From Terriglobus albidus (GTDB lineage: Bacteria > Acidobacteriota > Terriglobia > Terriglobales > Acidobacteriaceae): DNA of 64,000 nucleotides. The position numbers and the translations under genes were made by a program. Every line of letters starts with the position of its first letter. Position 1 is the first letter of the stretch. Positions 44,868 through 53,697 of the stretch are shown here, piece by piece. The notes under the pieces were generated by a model. The model was not told the origin of the DNA. It made no database searches and saw nothing but the letters and a program-made list of their open reading frames with translations. The stretch covers positions 186,001-250,000 of the forward strand of contig NZ_JAGTAS010000058.1 in the NCBI RefSeq assembly GCF_025685425.1, written 5' to 3'.

Positions 44868-45803
44868 TTATTTCAGCGTCACCAGATAGGCGGTAATGTC
44901 GTGGATCTCTTTGTCCTTGATAGTGCGGAACATCGCACGATGGGCAGCAAGAGGATCGTGGATCTCAACCTTCGGAAGATCGTTTTCCCGCAGGAAGCGG
45001 TGAGCAACGCCATCTTCGGTGGTGACCTGGACGTAGAAATCATCGATGGCATCGAGCTTGCCGGTGATAGGGGCGCCCTTTGCCGGGGTCACGGTTGCCG
45101 TAACCGGCGGCACCTTCAAAGGCACGGAAGGACCGGCAGGGGCTCCCGGGAAACGGCCGGCAGGCATACCGGGCAACAGCCAGGCCTGCTGCATCGCGCG
45201 GGGCTCGGAGTACTTCGCCGCGAAACCGGCAAGGTCACCAGTCACGGAATGGCACGATCCGCAGAGGCGGGTGAAGGTATCTTTTCCGGTATTCGCGTCA
45301 CCCACCACGATGTTGATCTTTTCAGTCATAACGGCACGGCTGCTGACCTTCAGGCTATGCAGCCAGGCGGCAACGTCAGAGATCTGCGCATCGGTAAGAT
45401 CGATCTTCGGCATGCCGCGGTCGACGCGGGCTCCGTGCACAATAGGACCGATCAGCTCACCATTCTGATCCTGCAGCACAATCTCGGAACGCAACAGGTT
45501 CGGACCGACGGACCCACCGCCTGCATCCGACCCATGGCAAAAGGCACAGTTCACGCCGAAGGTGGCCTTACCGCGATCCAGCACCTCCTGCGGCGCCTTT
45601 GGCCGGTCTGGATAGGCCACCATGCCACCACGGTTTCTGGCTCCCTGGGCAGGAGCTTCAGCCTGTCCGCCGTGCTCTCCGCTCGGCGCCTGCTGGGCAG
45701 ATACATGGAGATTGCCGGTACACAGCCAAACCGATAAAGACACTGCCGCGGCAAAACCGCCAACCAGTGCACTTCGGCGAAGTTTCAAGTTGAAGATGGT
45801 CAT
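44868..45803 (-). CDS. Dihaem c-type cytochrome, partner of the PQQ dehydrogenase
   Basis: A periplasmic or membrane-anchored electron carrier (311 residues) with two CxxCH haem sites, CAFCHGSD and CGSCHSVT, in two cytochrome domains. A C-terminal DAIDDFYVQVTTEDG module follows that looks like a small beta domain. I start at the ATG at 45803, which directly precedes a basic then hydrophobic signal (LRRSALVGGFAAAVSLSVWL); an in-frame ATG at 45902 would add 33 residues that obscure it. It lies upstream of, and is cotranscribed with, the PQQ dehydrogenase gene. Confidence 0.9.
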   Translation of the reverse strand: MTIFNLKLRRSALVGGFAAAVSLSVWLCTGNLHVSAQQAPSGEHGGQAEAPAQGARNRGGMVAYPDRPKAPQEVLDRGKATFGVNCAFCHGSDAGGGSVGPNLLRSEIVLQDQNGELIGPIVHGARVDRGMPKIDLTDAQISDVAAWLHSLKVSSRAVMTEKINIVVGDANTGKDTFTRLCGSCHSVTGDLAGFAAKYSEPRAMQQAWLLPGMPAGRFPGAPAGPSVPLKVPPVTATVTPAKGAPITGKLDAIDDFYVQVTTEDGVAHRFLRENDLPKVEIHDPLAAHRAMFRTIKDKEIHDITAYLVTLK

Positions 45804-46199
45804 TGGCCAAACCTTGTCGTGATGTAAATAGATCTCCGCCAAGACATCGTTCCGACTGTCCTGCCGCCGATTGAGTTCATTGCAAGAGTGTTCCGAAGAC
45901 ACGTCAAAGAGCGTGATCCGGAGCGCGTTCTTTTATAAATGACCTAATCGACGATTGGGAAGATCCAACTCCCGCCCTATCGACGCGTGGGAGGTCAAAA
46001 TAGACGCACCAGTTTCTAAAAAGAGTGCGGCCAACGACAGTTTTTTCGAGAAAAGCATCCTGCTCAGCAGAAATAGCGTTGATTAATCTCGTTTTTGAAA
46101 ATATCTCCAGACAAAACCCTCCTGCGTGGCACCCGAAGCATGCTACGCAGGAGGGTATGAGTCGAACGAACGGTGGAGGAATGAAAGCGTTAGTGCATG

Positions 46200-46276
46200 T
46201 CCCCCATAGGTGTAGAGTAGGCCTCCGCATCTGTGGGTGTTTTCTGCAATGAAAACGCCACGGGAAAATGCTCTAG
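46200..46276. repeat. MITE-like element, copy 3 (shortened, reversed)
   Basis: Read on the minus strand it begins CTAGAGCATTTTCCC, keeps the internal GGCGTTTTCATTGC hairpin and the distal TACACCTA segment, but lacks about 30 bases between them that copy 1 has. Its far terminal repeat is degenerate. Confidence 0.65.
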
Positions 46277-46328
46277 AACGCTCCGTCGATTGCGCTTCCC
46301 TGGGTCGCATCGGCGGGAAAGACCACTG

Positions 46329-46565
46329 TTACGTTCGACGTCCACGACTGAGAGATCGCTTAGAAGGCTGGACCATTGCCTGCCAGCGTGACGAGGCCGT
46401 CGGCCATATCACCAGGTGCTTTGACAGAACTGTACGGGTGGCTGGGATGGAGCGACTGTGCCGCGACGTCAGCATCGTACCCGCCACCATAACCAGGAGA
46501 ACCCACGCGATGATAAGGAGCACCGACGCGAACAATGCAGCATGTCTTCGGAGAGCGACCTGCAT
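46329..46565 (-). CDS. Doubtful small membrane protein
   Basis: A 78-codon frame starting with an ATG 7 bases behind GTGAGG. Its first third encodes one convincing membrane helix (ALFASVLLIIAWVLLVMVAG) after a basic start. The remainder (SRHSRSIPATRTVLSK...) looks like out-of-frame sequence. The neighbouring minus frame has a more protein-like tail ending GLVTLAGNGPAF, so a frameshifted small protein is possible. No family is recognised. Confidence 0.25.
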   Translation of the reverse strand: MQVALRRHAALFASVLLIIAWVLLVMVAGTMLTSRHSRSIPATRTVLSKHLVIWPTASSRWQAMVQPSKRSLSRGRRT

Positions 46566-46628
46566 AGCGGACCTCACTGCAGCTATCGGCCCCCAGAAAA
46601 CCGGCGATAGGTGGAAAACCGGTGAATG

Positions 46629-46742
46629 AGAGCATTTTCTCTGTTGCTGGGTATCCCGAAAGAGGAGTGCGGCGGCGTTTTCATTGCGGAAAACGCCATG
46701 GATCCGGAATCCCTACACGACACCAACAGGGAAAATGCTCTA
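46629..46742. repeat. MITE-like element, copy 2
   Basis: Ends are AGAGCATTTTCTCTGTTG and, reversed, TAGAGCATTTTCCCTGTTG. The interior (GCTGGGTATCCCGAA, GGCGTTTTCATTGCGGAAAACGCC, ACACCAACAGGG) follows copy 1 along its whole length in the same orientation. It stops 16 bases before a sigma-28-like promoter. Confidence 0.8.
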
Positions 46743-46758
46743 AGAGCATCGAATCGCT

Positions 46759-46785
46759 TCAAGATACTGCACGCAATGCCGATGA
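46759..46785 (+). promoter_or_regulatory. Sigma-28 (FliA)-like promoter of the chemoreceptor gene
   Basis: TCAAGATA, 11 bases, GCCGATGA; the known consensus is TAAAGTTT-N11-GCCGATAA. It lies 57 bases upstream of the GTG start. The same arrangement occurs twice more in this window, both times before chemotaxis genes. Confidence 0.6.
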
Positions 46786-46842
46786 GGAGTTCTGAGAACG
46801 CTGGACGAGCTCAAGTAGTACCAGCGGAACGGAGCCACCCAC

Positions 46843-48447
46843 GTGAACCTGCAACGCTACACCGTCAAACAGAAACTTCTCTTCTCCTACGGAACCATGA
46901 TGATTCTTCTGGTCCTGCTGGGTGGACTCGCCGTTTACGAGATTAGTGGTCTCGGCGAATTGACGTGGGAGCTCGGCATTAAAGACGCGACCAAGATGTA
47001 TAACGCCGGCATGGCGAATGGCCACTCGACCGAGATGCTCGCCGCCAGCCGCAGAATTGCGGTCAAAGAGTCGGTCAATGATGCGGAAGGCCTGAGCCGA
47101 GCCATCGATGAGTACAACATGTACGAGAAGAAGATGCGCGAGGACATCGCCACCATTCTGAAGCAGGGTGTCTCTGCGGAAGGCCGCCCGACCCTGGAAG
47201 CCGCCACTGCCAAGCTGGATAAAGCGGCGCAGGTGTTCCCTCACTACCTTGAGCTGATTCATGCTCACCAGGTCAAAGAGGCCTCGCAGTTTGCAGAGAG
47301 CGAACTTGAGCCTGCCCTGCAAGATGTTGATGCTGCCGGCTCGAAGATGCTGGAACGCCAGAAGGTCGTTATGGGCAAGGCGAATAGCAAGGCAGAAGAT
47401 GCGATCACATTCGCGCGCTGGCTCATCGGCACGCTGCTCACCCTAGGAGCAATCTCCGGAGTTCTGATCGCATTTATCGTCCGCATGCTCGATCGCCAGC
47501 TGCGCCAGGCCGTGCGTGAGCTTTCTGTCGGCTCCGATCAGGTCACCGAGGCGTCGGCCCAGGTCGCCATTTCGAGCCAGAATCTGGCGAAAGACACTTC
47601 CGAGCAGGCCGCAATGATCGAAGAGACCTCAGCTTCAGCAGAGGAGATCAACTCCATGGCGCGCCGCAATGCCGAGAACTCGGATCACTCTACCACCCTG
47701 GTCTCCGAAGCAGTTCGTCATAGTGATGACGCCAATCACGCCGTGGAGCAGTGCGTGGAAGCCATGGATGCACTGAGCGAGTCCAGCGAACAGATCGCCA
47801 AGATCATCGGGGTGATCGATAAGATCGCATTCCAGACCAATATTCTGGCGCTGAACGCTGCGGTTGAAGCCGCGCGTGCCGGTCAAGCCGGTATGGGATT
47901 TGCCGTCGTCGCCGAAGAGGTTCGCAATCTGGCTCAGCGTTGCGCCCAGGCGGCACAAGAGACTTCGGTTCTGATCAAGCGCTCGGTTGACAATACCGCC
48001 GCCGGCCGTGAGCGGATGACCACTCTGGTTGATTCTGGCCGCAAGGTGCATGAAGTCTTTGGCCGCATCAAGATCATGATCGATGAGATACGCATGAGCA
48101 GCCAGGAGCAGGGCAAAGGGATTGAACAGATCAGCCGCGCCATCGGCCGCATGGAGAGTGGCACGCAAAAGAACGCAGCCAATGCGGAAGAAAGCGCTGC
48201 CGCGGCACAAGAGCTGAATGCCCAGTCCGATGCGCTGCGTGGTGTCGCGATGGGGCTGGCGCGCATGACCGGCGTCTCTGTACGTGCCCATTCGCAAAAG
48301 GCGGTTGTGACGCCTGTGCTCAAGCCTGTCAAAGCGCCGGCGGTCCGTCCGGCGATTGCGAAAGTCCCGGTGGTGAACACCTTCGTCCCGCAGCGTCTTG
48401 CACCGGCTGCGGCCAGCAATATCGACGCTAACTTTACCGACTTCTAG
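46843..48447 (+). CDS. Methyl-accepting chemotaxis protein
   Basis: A transmembrane chemoreceptor (534 residues). TM1 is at about 15-37 ([19 protein letters not shown]) and a four-helix-bundle-like ligand domain lies at about 38-190. TM2 is at about 192-212 ([20 protein letters not shown]), followed by a short linker in which a canonical HAMP is hard to see. The long cytoplasmic coiled coil has the signature hairpin [20 protein letters not shown] and [10 protein letters not shown]. There is no C-terminal NWETF-type tether. The start is GTG, behind GGAG. It heads mcp-cheW-cheA-cheR-cheB in one direction, with the sigma-28-like site upstream. Confidence 0.95.
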   Translation: MNLQRYTVKQKLLFSYGTMMILLVLLGGLAVYEISGLGELTWELGIKDATKMYNAGMANGHSTEMLAASRRIAVKESVNDAEGLSRAIDEYNMYEKKMREDIATILKQGVSAEGRPTLEAATAKLDKAAQVFPHYLELIHAHQVKEASQFAESELEPALQDVDAAGSKMLERQKVVMGKANSKAEDAITFARWLIGTLLTLGAISGVLIAFIVRMLDRQLRQAVRELSVGSDQVTEASAQVAISSQNLAKDTSEQAAMIEETSASAEEINSMARRNAENSDHSTTLVSEAVRHSDDANHAVEQCVEAMDALSESSEQIAKIIGVIDKIAFQTNILALNAAVEAARAGQAGMGFAVVAEEVRNLAQRCAQAAQETSVLIKRSVDNTAAGRERMTTLVDSGRKVHEVFGRIKIMIDEIRMSSQEQGKGIEQISRAIGRMESGTQKNAANAEESAAAAQELNAQSDALRGVAMGLARMTGVSVRAHSQKAVVTPVLKPVKAPAVRPAIAKVPVVNTFVPQRLAPAAASNIDANFTDF

Positions 48448-48528
48448 TTCGACCCGGCGGAGGCTGGCTCATCCCGGGTCCCTTTCCGCCGATACATCAA
48501 GTATCTGGATTTATCTCAGGAGCAATAC

Positions 48529-49023
48529 ATGGCAATCAAGAACAACAACCAGGCGAAGCAGGTGGCAGATACATCACGCAAACACCTTATCTTCTCGCTC
48601 GGCGAGGAGGAATTTGGCATTCAGGTCCTGAACATCAAGGAGATTATCCAGATGCAGGAGATCACGGCCGTTCCCAAGACCGCGGTCTATGTCAAAGGCG
48701 TCATCAACCTGCGTGGCCAGGTGATTCCGGTGCTCGATCTGTCGGCTCGTTTCAATCTTCCCCAGCGTCAGTACACGCCTCATACCTGCATCGTCGTAGT
48801 CCGGTTAGCCACATCGATGGGCGAGCGCCTGATTGGCGCCGTGGCTGACGGAGTGAGCGAAGTGCTGTCCATCGCGGAAGAGGACATTGAACCCAGCCCG
48901 GACTTCGGCAATGGAGCTTCAGTTCCCTATCTGCTTGGCATGGCGAAGGTTCGCGGAAAAGTAAAGCTGCTGCTCGACACCGACAAGGTCTTCTATATCG
49001 AAGCCTCGCAGGATATCAACTAA
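48529..49023 (+). CDS. cheW: CheW coupling protein
   Basis: Scaffold linking chemoreceptor and CheA. The 164 residues form a CheW domain: IFSLGEEEFGIQVLNIKEII, VKGVINLRGQVIPVLDLSAR and IGAVADGVSEVL match the family well. A strong AGGAG lies 7 bases before the ATG. The gene is 81 bases after mcp and 37 bases before cheA, in one presumed operon. Confidence 0.95.
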   Translation: MAIKNNNQAKQVADTSRKHLIFSLGEEEFGIQVLNIKEIIQMQEITAVPKTAVYVKGVINLRGQVIPVLDLSARFNLPQRQYTPHTCIVVVRLATSMGERLIGAVADGVSEVLSIAEEDIEPSPDFGNGASVPYLLGMAKVRGKVKLLLDTDKVFYIEASQDIN

Positions 49024-49060
49024 GCACGACACTACAGCCTTTCTTTCAGGTATTAGACGC

Positions 49061-51373
49061 ATGAGTGCCACGAAAAATACTGCACCGGTTGCCGACCAGC
49101 TTGCTGCGCGGCTCGACGAGCTGGCAACGCTCTGGATGGTCGATGGACCAGGTTCTCTGACCGAACAGCGCCTTATCCAATTGGCTGCACTCGCACAAAA
49201 AGATCCTGCATTTGCAGAGATCGCGAAGCGCGCCAACGCGCTGGCCAATGACCGCTCGAAAGGCAAGATGGTTGCCGAAGAGCCCTTTACCGCGTTTCAG
49301 CGTCTGATGCGTGGTGAAGCGGAACCGGTCGTACAGGCGCCTGCACCAGCGCCTGCGGCTCCCGCCGCCGCACAGACCACGGCCGCAGTCGCTATGGAAG
49401 AAGAGCCGATGGAAGAGGACGAAGTTGCATTCGATGATGATCCTGAAATGCTGGCCGGGTTTGTCACCGAATCGCAGGAACACCTGGCTGCGATTGAAGA
49501 ACAGATTCTCGCACTGGAGCGTGATCCGTCCCAGCTGCCTGCAGTCCATGCGGTCTTCCGCGCCTTCCACACCATCAAGGGCCTGGCGGGTTTCCTTGGC
49601 CTGAAGGGTGTTCAGGGCGTGGCGCATGAGGTCGAAACGCTGCTGGATCACGCACGCAACAGCCGCGTTCAGATCAGCGTCGAGATCGTCGATCTGGTCC
49701 TGGAGAGCTCAGAGTATCTGCAGGCCGAAGTAAACCGTATCAACGGCGCCCTCAATGGAGCTGATCCCGGCAAAGCGAAGAACAACCGCGCTCTGCTGCG
49801 CACCATTGCCACGGTTACTCAACGAGCACTTGAGGGAGGCGCCACCTCCGAACCTGCTGCCGTAGAGAAGACTGCACCGGTAGCCGCACCTGCACCCGCT
49901 CCAGTGAAGGAAGAGACGCCCGCCGCCCTTACACCGAAGATAGAGGCGCCGGCTGCCCCAGCCCCAGTAGCCAAGGAAGATGAGCCTGTTGCTCCTGCTG
50001 TTTCCGCTTCGACTGCTCCCAAGGTGGAAGCCGCCGCGCCAGCCCCTGCGCCAAAAGCAGAGATCTCCGTTCCTGCTGCTCTTGAACTGAAAGCAGAAGC
50101 TGCTCCAACCCCAGCGACGGCACAGAAAAAGGTAGAGCCCGAGCCGGCTGCCGCCATCGCGCCTCAGGCGGCCGTCAACAAGAGCGAACCCATCTCCGCC
50201 TCAATCCGTATCGATACCGCCAAGCTTGACCAGCTTATGGACATGGTGGGGGAGATGGTGATCGCGCAGTCCATCCTGAGCCACAACCCAATAGTCGCCA
50301 ATAATCGCGATGCCAGGCTCATCGGCGACCTGGCGCAACTGGCTCGCATTACCGGCGAGGTCCAGCGCCGCGCCATGAACATCCGCATGATGCCGATCGG
50401 CCCGCTGTTTCAGAAGAATGCCAAGCTGGTTCGTGATCTCTCGCGCCGACACGGCAAGCAGGTGGAATTACTGCTCGCAGGCGAAGGCACAGAACTCGAC
50501 AAGACGATCGCGGAAGAGCTCTCCGATCCATTGCTGCACATGATCCGGAATGCGCTCGATCACGGTATCGAGACGCCACAGGAGCGCGCGGCAGCCGGCA
50601 AGAATCCGACCGCGACATTGCGTCTCTCAGCGGAACACGAGTCCGGCAAGATCGTCGTCTCGATCTCCGATGACGGACGCGGCCTCAATCCGGACAAGAT
50701 CTTCCGCAAGGCTCTGGAACGCGGCCTGGTCACCGAAGATACACAACTGACGGAAACCGAGATCTTCCAGCTCATCTTCTCGCCGGGTTTCTCAACGGCG
50801 GAAAAGATTACGGACATCTCCGGCCGCGGTGTTGGTATGGATGTCGTCCGCAAACATGTAGAGAATCTGCGAGGCCATATCCAGATCGAATCTGAGCTGG
50901 GTAAGGGCACGACCTTTTACATCCACCTTCCGCTCACCCTGGCTATCATCGAAGGCCTTGTAATCGTAGTCGGCGACCACCGCTACATCATTCCGGTCTT
51001 CTCCGTTCGCGAGATGCTGCGCCCCACACCGGAGATGCTGGTCCGGGTACAGGGCACGGAAGAGATGATCCTGATGCGCGGCAACCTCTACCCCCTTGTC
51101 AGGCTCCATCGGCGCTTCGGCATCAAGCCTCGTTCCGAGGATATCTGCCAGGGCCTCGTCGTAGTATGCGAGGGCGCGGGACGTCAGTTCTGTCTCCATG
51201 TGGACGACCTTCTCGGGCGTCAGGAGATTGTGATCAAGAGCCTGGGCGAGACCTTCAGCGATAACACCGGCCTGACTGGATGCGCCATCCTGGGCGATGG
51301 CCGCATCGGCCTGATCCTCGATGTTGTCCAGATCTTCAAAATGCCAAACGAAACCGGTGAGGAGGCAGCATGA
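49061..51373 (+). CDS. cheA: CheA histidine kinase
   Basis: Central chemotaxis kinase (770 residues). An N-terminal helix-rich stretch of about 90 residues precedes the Hpt/P1 domain (about 125-235), whose phospho-accepting His170 lies in AFHTIKGLAGFLG. No clear P2 domain is seen; instead there is a very Ala/Pro-rich linker (about 260-375). P3 (IRIDTAKLDQLMDMVGEMVI) is followed by the P4 ATPase with the N-box MIRNALDHGIETP, SDDGRGLNP and GRGVGMDVV, then the P5 CheW-like domain to the end. Its last four bases overlap the cheR start. Confidence 0.95.
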   Translation: MSATKNTAPVADQLAARLDELATLWMVDGPGSLTEQRLIQLAALAQKDPAFAEIAKRANALANDRSKGKMVAEEPFTAFQRLMRGEAEPVVQAPAPAPAAPAAAQTTAAVAMEEEPMEEDEVAFDDDPEMLAGFVTESQEHLAAIEEQILALERDPSQLPAVHAVFRAFHTIKGLAGFLGLKGVQGVAHEVETLLDHARNSRVQISVEIVDLVLESSEYLQAEVNRINGALNGADPGKAKNNRALLRTIATVTQRALEGGATSEPAAVEKTAPVAAPAPAPVKEETPAALTPKIEAPAAPAPVAKEDEPVAPAVSASTAPKVEAAAPAPAPKAEISVPAALELKAEAAPTPATAQKKVEPEPAAAIAPQAAVNKSEPISASIRIDTAKLDQLMDMVGEMVIAQSILSHNPIVANNRDARLIGDLAQLARITGEVQRRAMNIRMMPIGPLFQKNAKLVRDLSRRHGKQVELLLAGEGTELDKTIAEELSDPLLHMIRNALDHGIETPQERAAAGKNPTATLRLSAEHESGKIVVSISDDGRGLNPDKIFRKALERGLVTEDTQLTETEIFQLIFSPGFSTAEKITDISGRGVGMDVVRKHVENLRGHIQIESELGKGTTFYIHLPLTLAIIEGLVIVVGDHRYIIPVFSVREMLRPTPEMLVRVQGTEEMILMRGNLYPLVRLHRRFGIKPRSEDICQGLVVVCEGAGRQFCLHVDDLLGRQEIVIKSLGETFSDNTGLTGCAILGDGRIGLILDVVQIFKMPNETGEEAA

Positions 51374-52221
51374 GCACAGTCACCACCATCAGTAACCTGA
51401 CACTTTCACAGAAGGACTTTAATCGCTTCAGGAAACTCGCCTACGACTATTGCGGTTTAGCAATTGAGGAGGGTAAGGAAGGTCTGGTTGCCTCTCGCCT
51501 GACCAAGATCATGCGCTCGCTGAATATCGGCTCCTTCTCCGAGTACTACGAATACGTGATCAACGATAAGTCGTCCGACGCTCTGGTGACGATGATCGAC
51601 CACCTGACGACGAACTATACCAATTTCTTCCGCGAACCAAAGCACTTTGAGTTTCTCTCCGGCACCATCTTTCCGGCGCTTGCTGACCGCAGGGAGTACA
51701 CGATCTGGAGCGCGGCCTGTGCCACCGGAGAGGAGCCGTACTCGCTCGCCTTTGCGGCTCATGAGCACTATGGCAATTCCGGACCTACTGTAAAGCTCCT
51801 GGCGACAGATATCTCAACCAAAGTGCTGGCGCGTGCGCAGGATGGGACTTACAACGAGAAGTGCTTCCAGCAGGTTCCGATGGAGGTGCTTCGCAAATAC
51901 CTGCAGCGTGGCGTTGGACCGGCTGCGGGAAACTATCGCGTCAAGCAGTTCATTCGCGAAGCGATCTCCTTCCGCCGGTTGAACCTCATCAGGCAGTTTG
52001 AGAGCTTTGTCGAGAGCTACCCCCTGATCCTTTGCCGGAATGCCATGATCTACTTCGACATTCCGACCCAGCAGGAGCTGGTCAACCGCTTCTATGAGCA
52101 TCTGGAGCCCGGCGGATACTTCTTCGTCGGCCATGCCGAAAGTCTGAATAACCTGAAGCACAGATTCGAATACGTACAGCCCGCTGTCTACAAGAAGCCT
52201 GGTGTGTTGAGATCCCGGTAG
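51370..52221 (+). CDS. cheR: CheR chemoreceptor methyltransferase
   Basis: S-adenosylmethionine-dependent glutamate methyltransferase of chemoreceptors (283 residues). An N-terminal helical domain (DFNRFRKLAYDYCGLAI) leads to TNFFREPKHFEFL, the SAM motif WSAACATGEEPYSLAF, LLATDISTKVLARA and LILCRNAMIYFD near the C-terminus. The ATGA overlap with cheA indicates translational coupling. cheB follows after 7 bases, giving the methylation/demethylation pair in one operon. Confidence 0.95.
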   Translation: MSTVTTISNLTLSQKDFNRFRKLAYDYCGLAIEEGKEGLVASRLTKIMRSLNIGSFSEYYEYVINDKSSDALVTMIDHLTTNYTNFFREPKHFEFLSGTIFPALADRREYTIWSAACATGEEPYSLAFAAHEHYGNSGPTVKLLATDISTKVLARAQDGTYNEKCFQQVPMEVLRKYLQRGVGPAAGNYRVKQFIREAISFRRLNLIRQFESFVESYPLILCRNAMIYFDIPTQQELVNRFYEHLEPGGYFFVGHAESLNNLKHRFEYVQPAVYKKPGVLRSR

Positions 52222-52228
52222 GTCACCG

Positions 52229-53377
52229 ATGAAGACATCCTCTCCGATTCGCGTCCTCATCGTGGACGATTCAGCAACCGTGCGCAAGATTCTTTCCGAC
52301 GCCTTGCGCAATGCCCCTGGGATTGAAGTAGTAGGCACAGCTCCGGATCCATATGTCGCCCGCGAGAAGATCCTCGCATTGAATCCGGACGTTTTGACTC
52401 TCGACATTGAGATGCCGAGAATGGACGGCCTTACGTTTCTGAAGAAGCTGATGGATTACAAGCCTATGCCTGTAATCATGATCAGCTCACTGGGGCAGGC
52501 CTCCGCTGCGGCAACTATGGAAGCCTTCCGCCTGGGAGCCGTTGAGGTCCTTGCGAAACCGCATGGCCCATACTCCGTCGGCGACCTCGCGAACACACTT
52601 GCGGATAAGATCCGCGCCTGTGCACAGGCGAATCCGCGTGCGTTCAAGCCATCGCAGGCGGTCGCGGAGGTATCCGCACCATCGCCGGCGCCAGTCGTTG
52701 CGCAACCCGCGATGCAACCGATCACATCGTGGGTCCCGCCAGCGCCTCCCTCCGGAGCTCTTCCCGGTTTTGCCTCGCGCCGGATTATCGCCATCGGCGC
52801 CTCCACTGGAGGCCCGCAGACGGTTGCGAAGATCGTGAGCCAGTTCCCCGCGGACATGCCGCCGATCCTGATCACACAGCATATGCCGGCGGGCTTCACT
52901 CAACATTTCGCAGAACGGCTGAACAAATCCTGTGCCATGGAAGTCAGAGAGGCTAAAGATGGAGACGATGTCCATCCAGGACTAATCCTGATTGCACCAG
53001 GAGACTTTCACATGACGCTGCAGCACACGAGTGCCGGCCTGAAGGTACGTGTCGCCGGAGGGCCCCAGGTGTGCTTCAGCCGTCCGTCGGTCGATGTCCT
53101 GTTCGCGTCGGTGGCACAGCTTGTGGGTGGTCCCGCATTGGGTGTACTGCTCACCGGTATGGGAACTGACGGAGCTCGCGGCATGATGCAGATGCGTCAG
53201 ACCGGGTCGGTCACGATCGCCCAGGATGAAAACACCAGCATCGTCTACGGTATGCCGAAGGAGGCAACCCGTATGGGTGCGGCAGCAATGACATTGCCGC
53301 TTGAGAAAATTGCGGGTGAGATCGTGAAACAGATCTCACAGCCTTTCGTCAGAAAAGCTGCCGCCATCAGCCGTTAG
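52229..53377 (+). CDS. cheB: CheB protein-glutamate methylesterase
   Basis: Receptor demethylase/deamidase controlled by phosphorylation. The receiver domain (1-120) has acidic VDDS and phospho-acceptor Asp59 in LTLDIEMPRMDG. An Ala/Pro-rich linker leads to the esterase domain (about 187-375) with IAIGASTGGPQTV (catalytic Ser), LITQHMPAGFTQHFAERL (His) and LLTGMGTDGARGM (Asp). The 382-residue length is typical. It ends the mcp-cheB transcription unit and is followed by a hairpin. Confidence 0.95.
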   Translation: MKTSSPIRVLIVDDSATVRKILSDALRNAPGIEVVGTAPDPYVAREKILALNPDVLTLDIEMPRMDGLTFLKKLMDYKPMPVIMISSLGQASAAATMEAFRLGAVEVLAKPHGPYSVGDLANTLADKIRACAQANPRAFKPSQAVAEVSAPSPAPVVAQPAMQPITSWVPPAPPSGALPGFASRRIIAIGASTGGPQTVAKIVSQFPADMPPILITQHMPAGFTQHFAERLNKSCAMEVREAKDGDDVHPGLILIAPGDFHMTLQHTSAGLKVRVAGGPQVCFSRPSVDVLFASVAQLVGGPALGVLLTGMGTDGARGMMQMRQTGSVTIAQDENTSIVYGMPKEATRMGAAAMTLPLEKIAGEIVKQISQPFVRKAAAISR

Positions 53378-53386
53378 TTACCCAGG

Positions 53387-53420
53387 ACGATGCCCTTCAC
53401 GAAGGGGCATCGTGCTTGTG
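53387..53420 (+). terminator. Terminator after cheB
   Basis: ACGATGCCC and GGGCATCGT (9 bp) around a TTCACGAAG loop that can extend the stem, then GCTTGTGTGTTTG. It begins 9 bases after the cheB stop. Confidence 0.65.
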
Positions 53421-53697
53421 TGTTTGTAACGCTGCAACCGCATAGGACATTTGCCGTATCGGCAATCGCCATCCGGAAATTTACGACTCCGTTACAAGGT
53501 GAAAAAGTGGTGACAGCATCCACGGCTCTAACAGTCTCTCTGTCTCCAGCAACAGCGAAATCCCTTGATTTCCTTGGCGGTAGCGCATTACGAAGCCGTA
53601 GGAACCGGCAAAGCCATCATGTTGAAACCACTGAGGTAGTTAAGCGATCGACCGGGTAACCTTGACGGTCATCTTTGTGACAACTAAAGTTCCTCTC
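53421..53697. other. Spacer before the GMC-oxidoreductase operon
   Basis: About 280 bases without a convincing gene. A small hairpin (TTGCCG-TAT-CGGCAA, near 53450) is the only structure noticed. The operon promoter is presumably here; no operator pattern was recognised. Confidence 0.35.

Larger units (their letters stand above)
45804..46842. other. One-kilobase spacer built largely of repeats and hairpins
   Basis: Between the cytochrome (-) and chemoreceptor (+) genes. It holds a 12-bp perfect inverted repeat (ACCCTCCTGCGT / ACGCAGGAGGGT, 46116-46156, 17-base loop; minus-strand reading ends in TTTTGT), two MITE-like copies (46200-46276, 46629-46742), a weak small membrane-protein frame (46565-46329, minus) and a sigma-28-like promoter at its right end. 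The rest shows nothing I can identify. Confidence 0.6.

Noticed and set aside
45904-46230. 108-codon minus-strand frame in the spacer before the chemoreceptor
   Set aside because: It runs through the strong hairpin at 46116-46156 and part of a repeat; composition is not protein-like and no ribosome site is seen.
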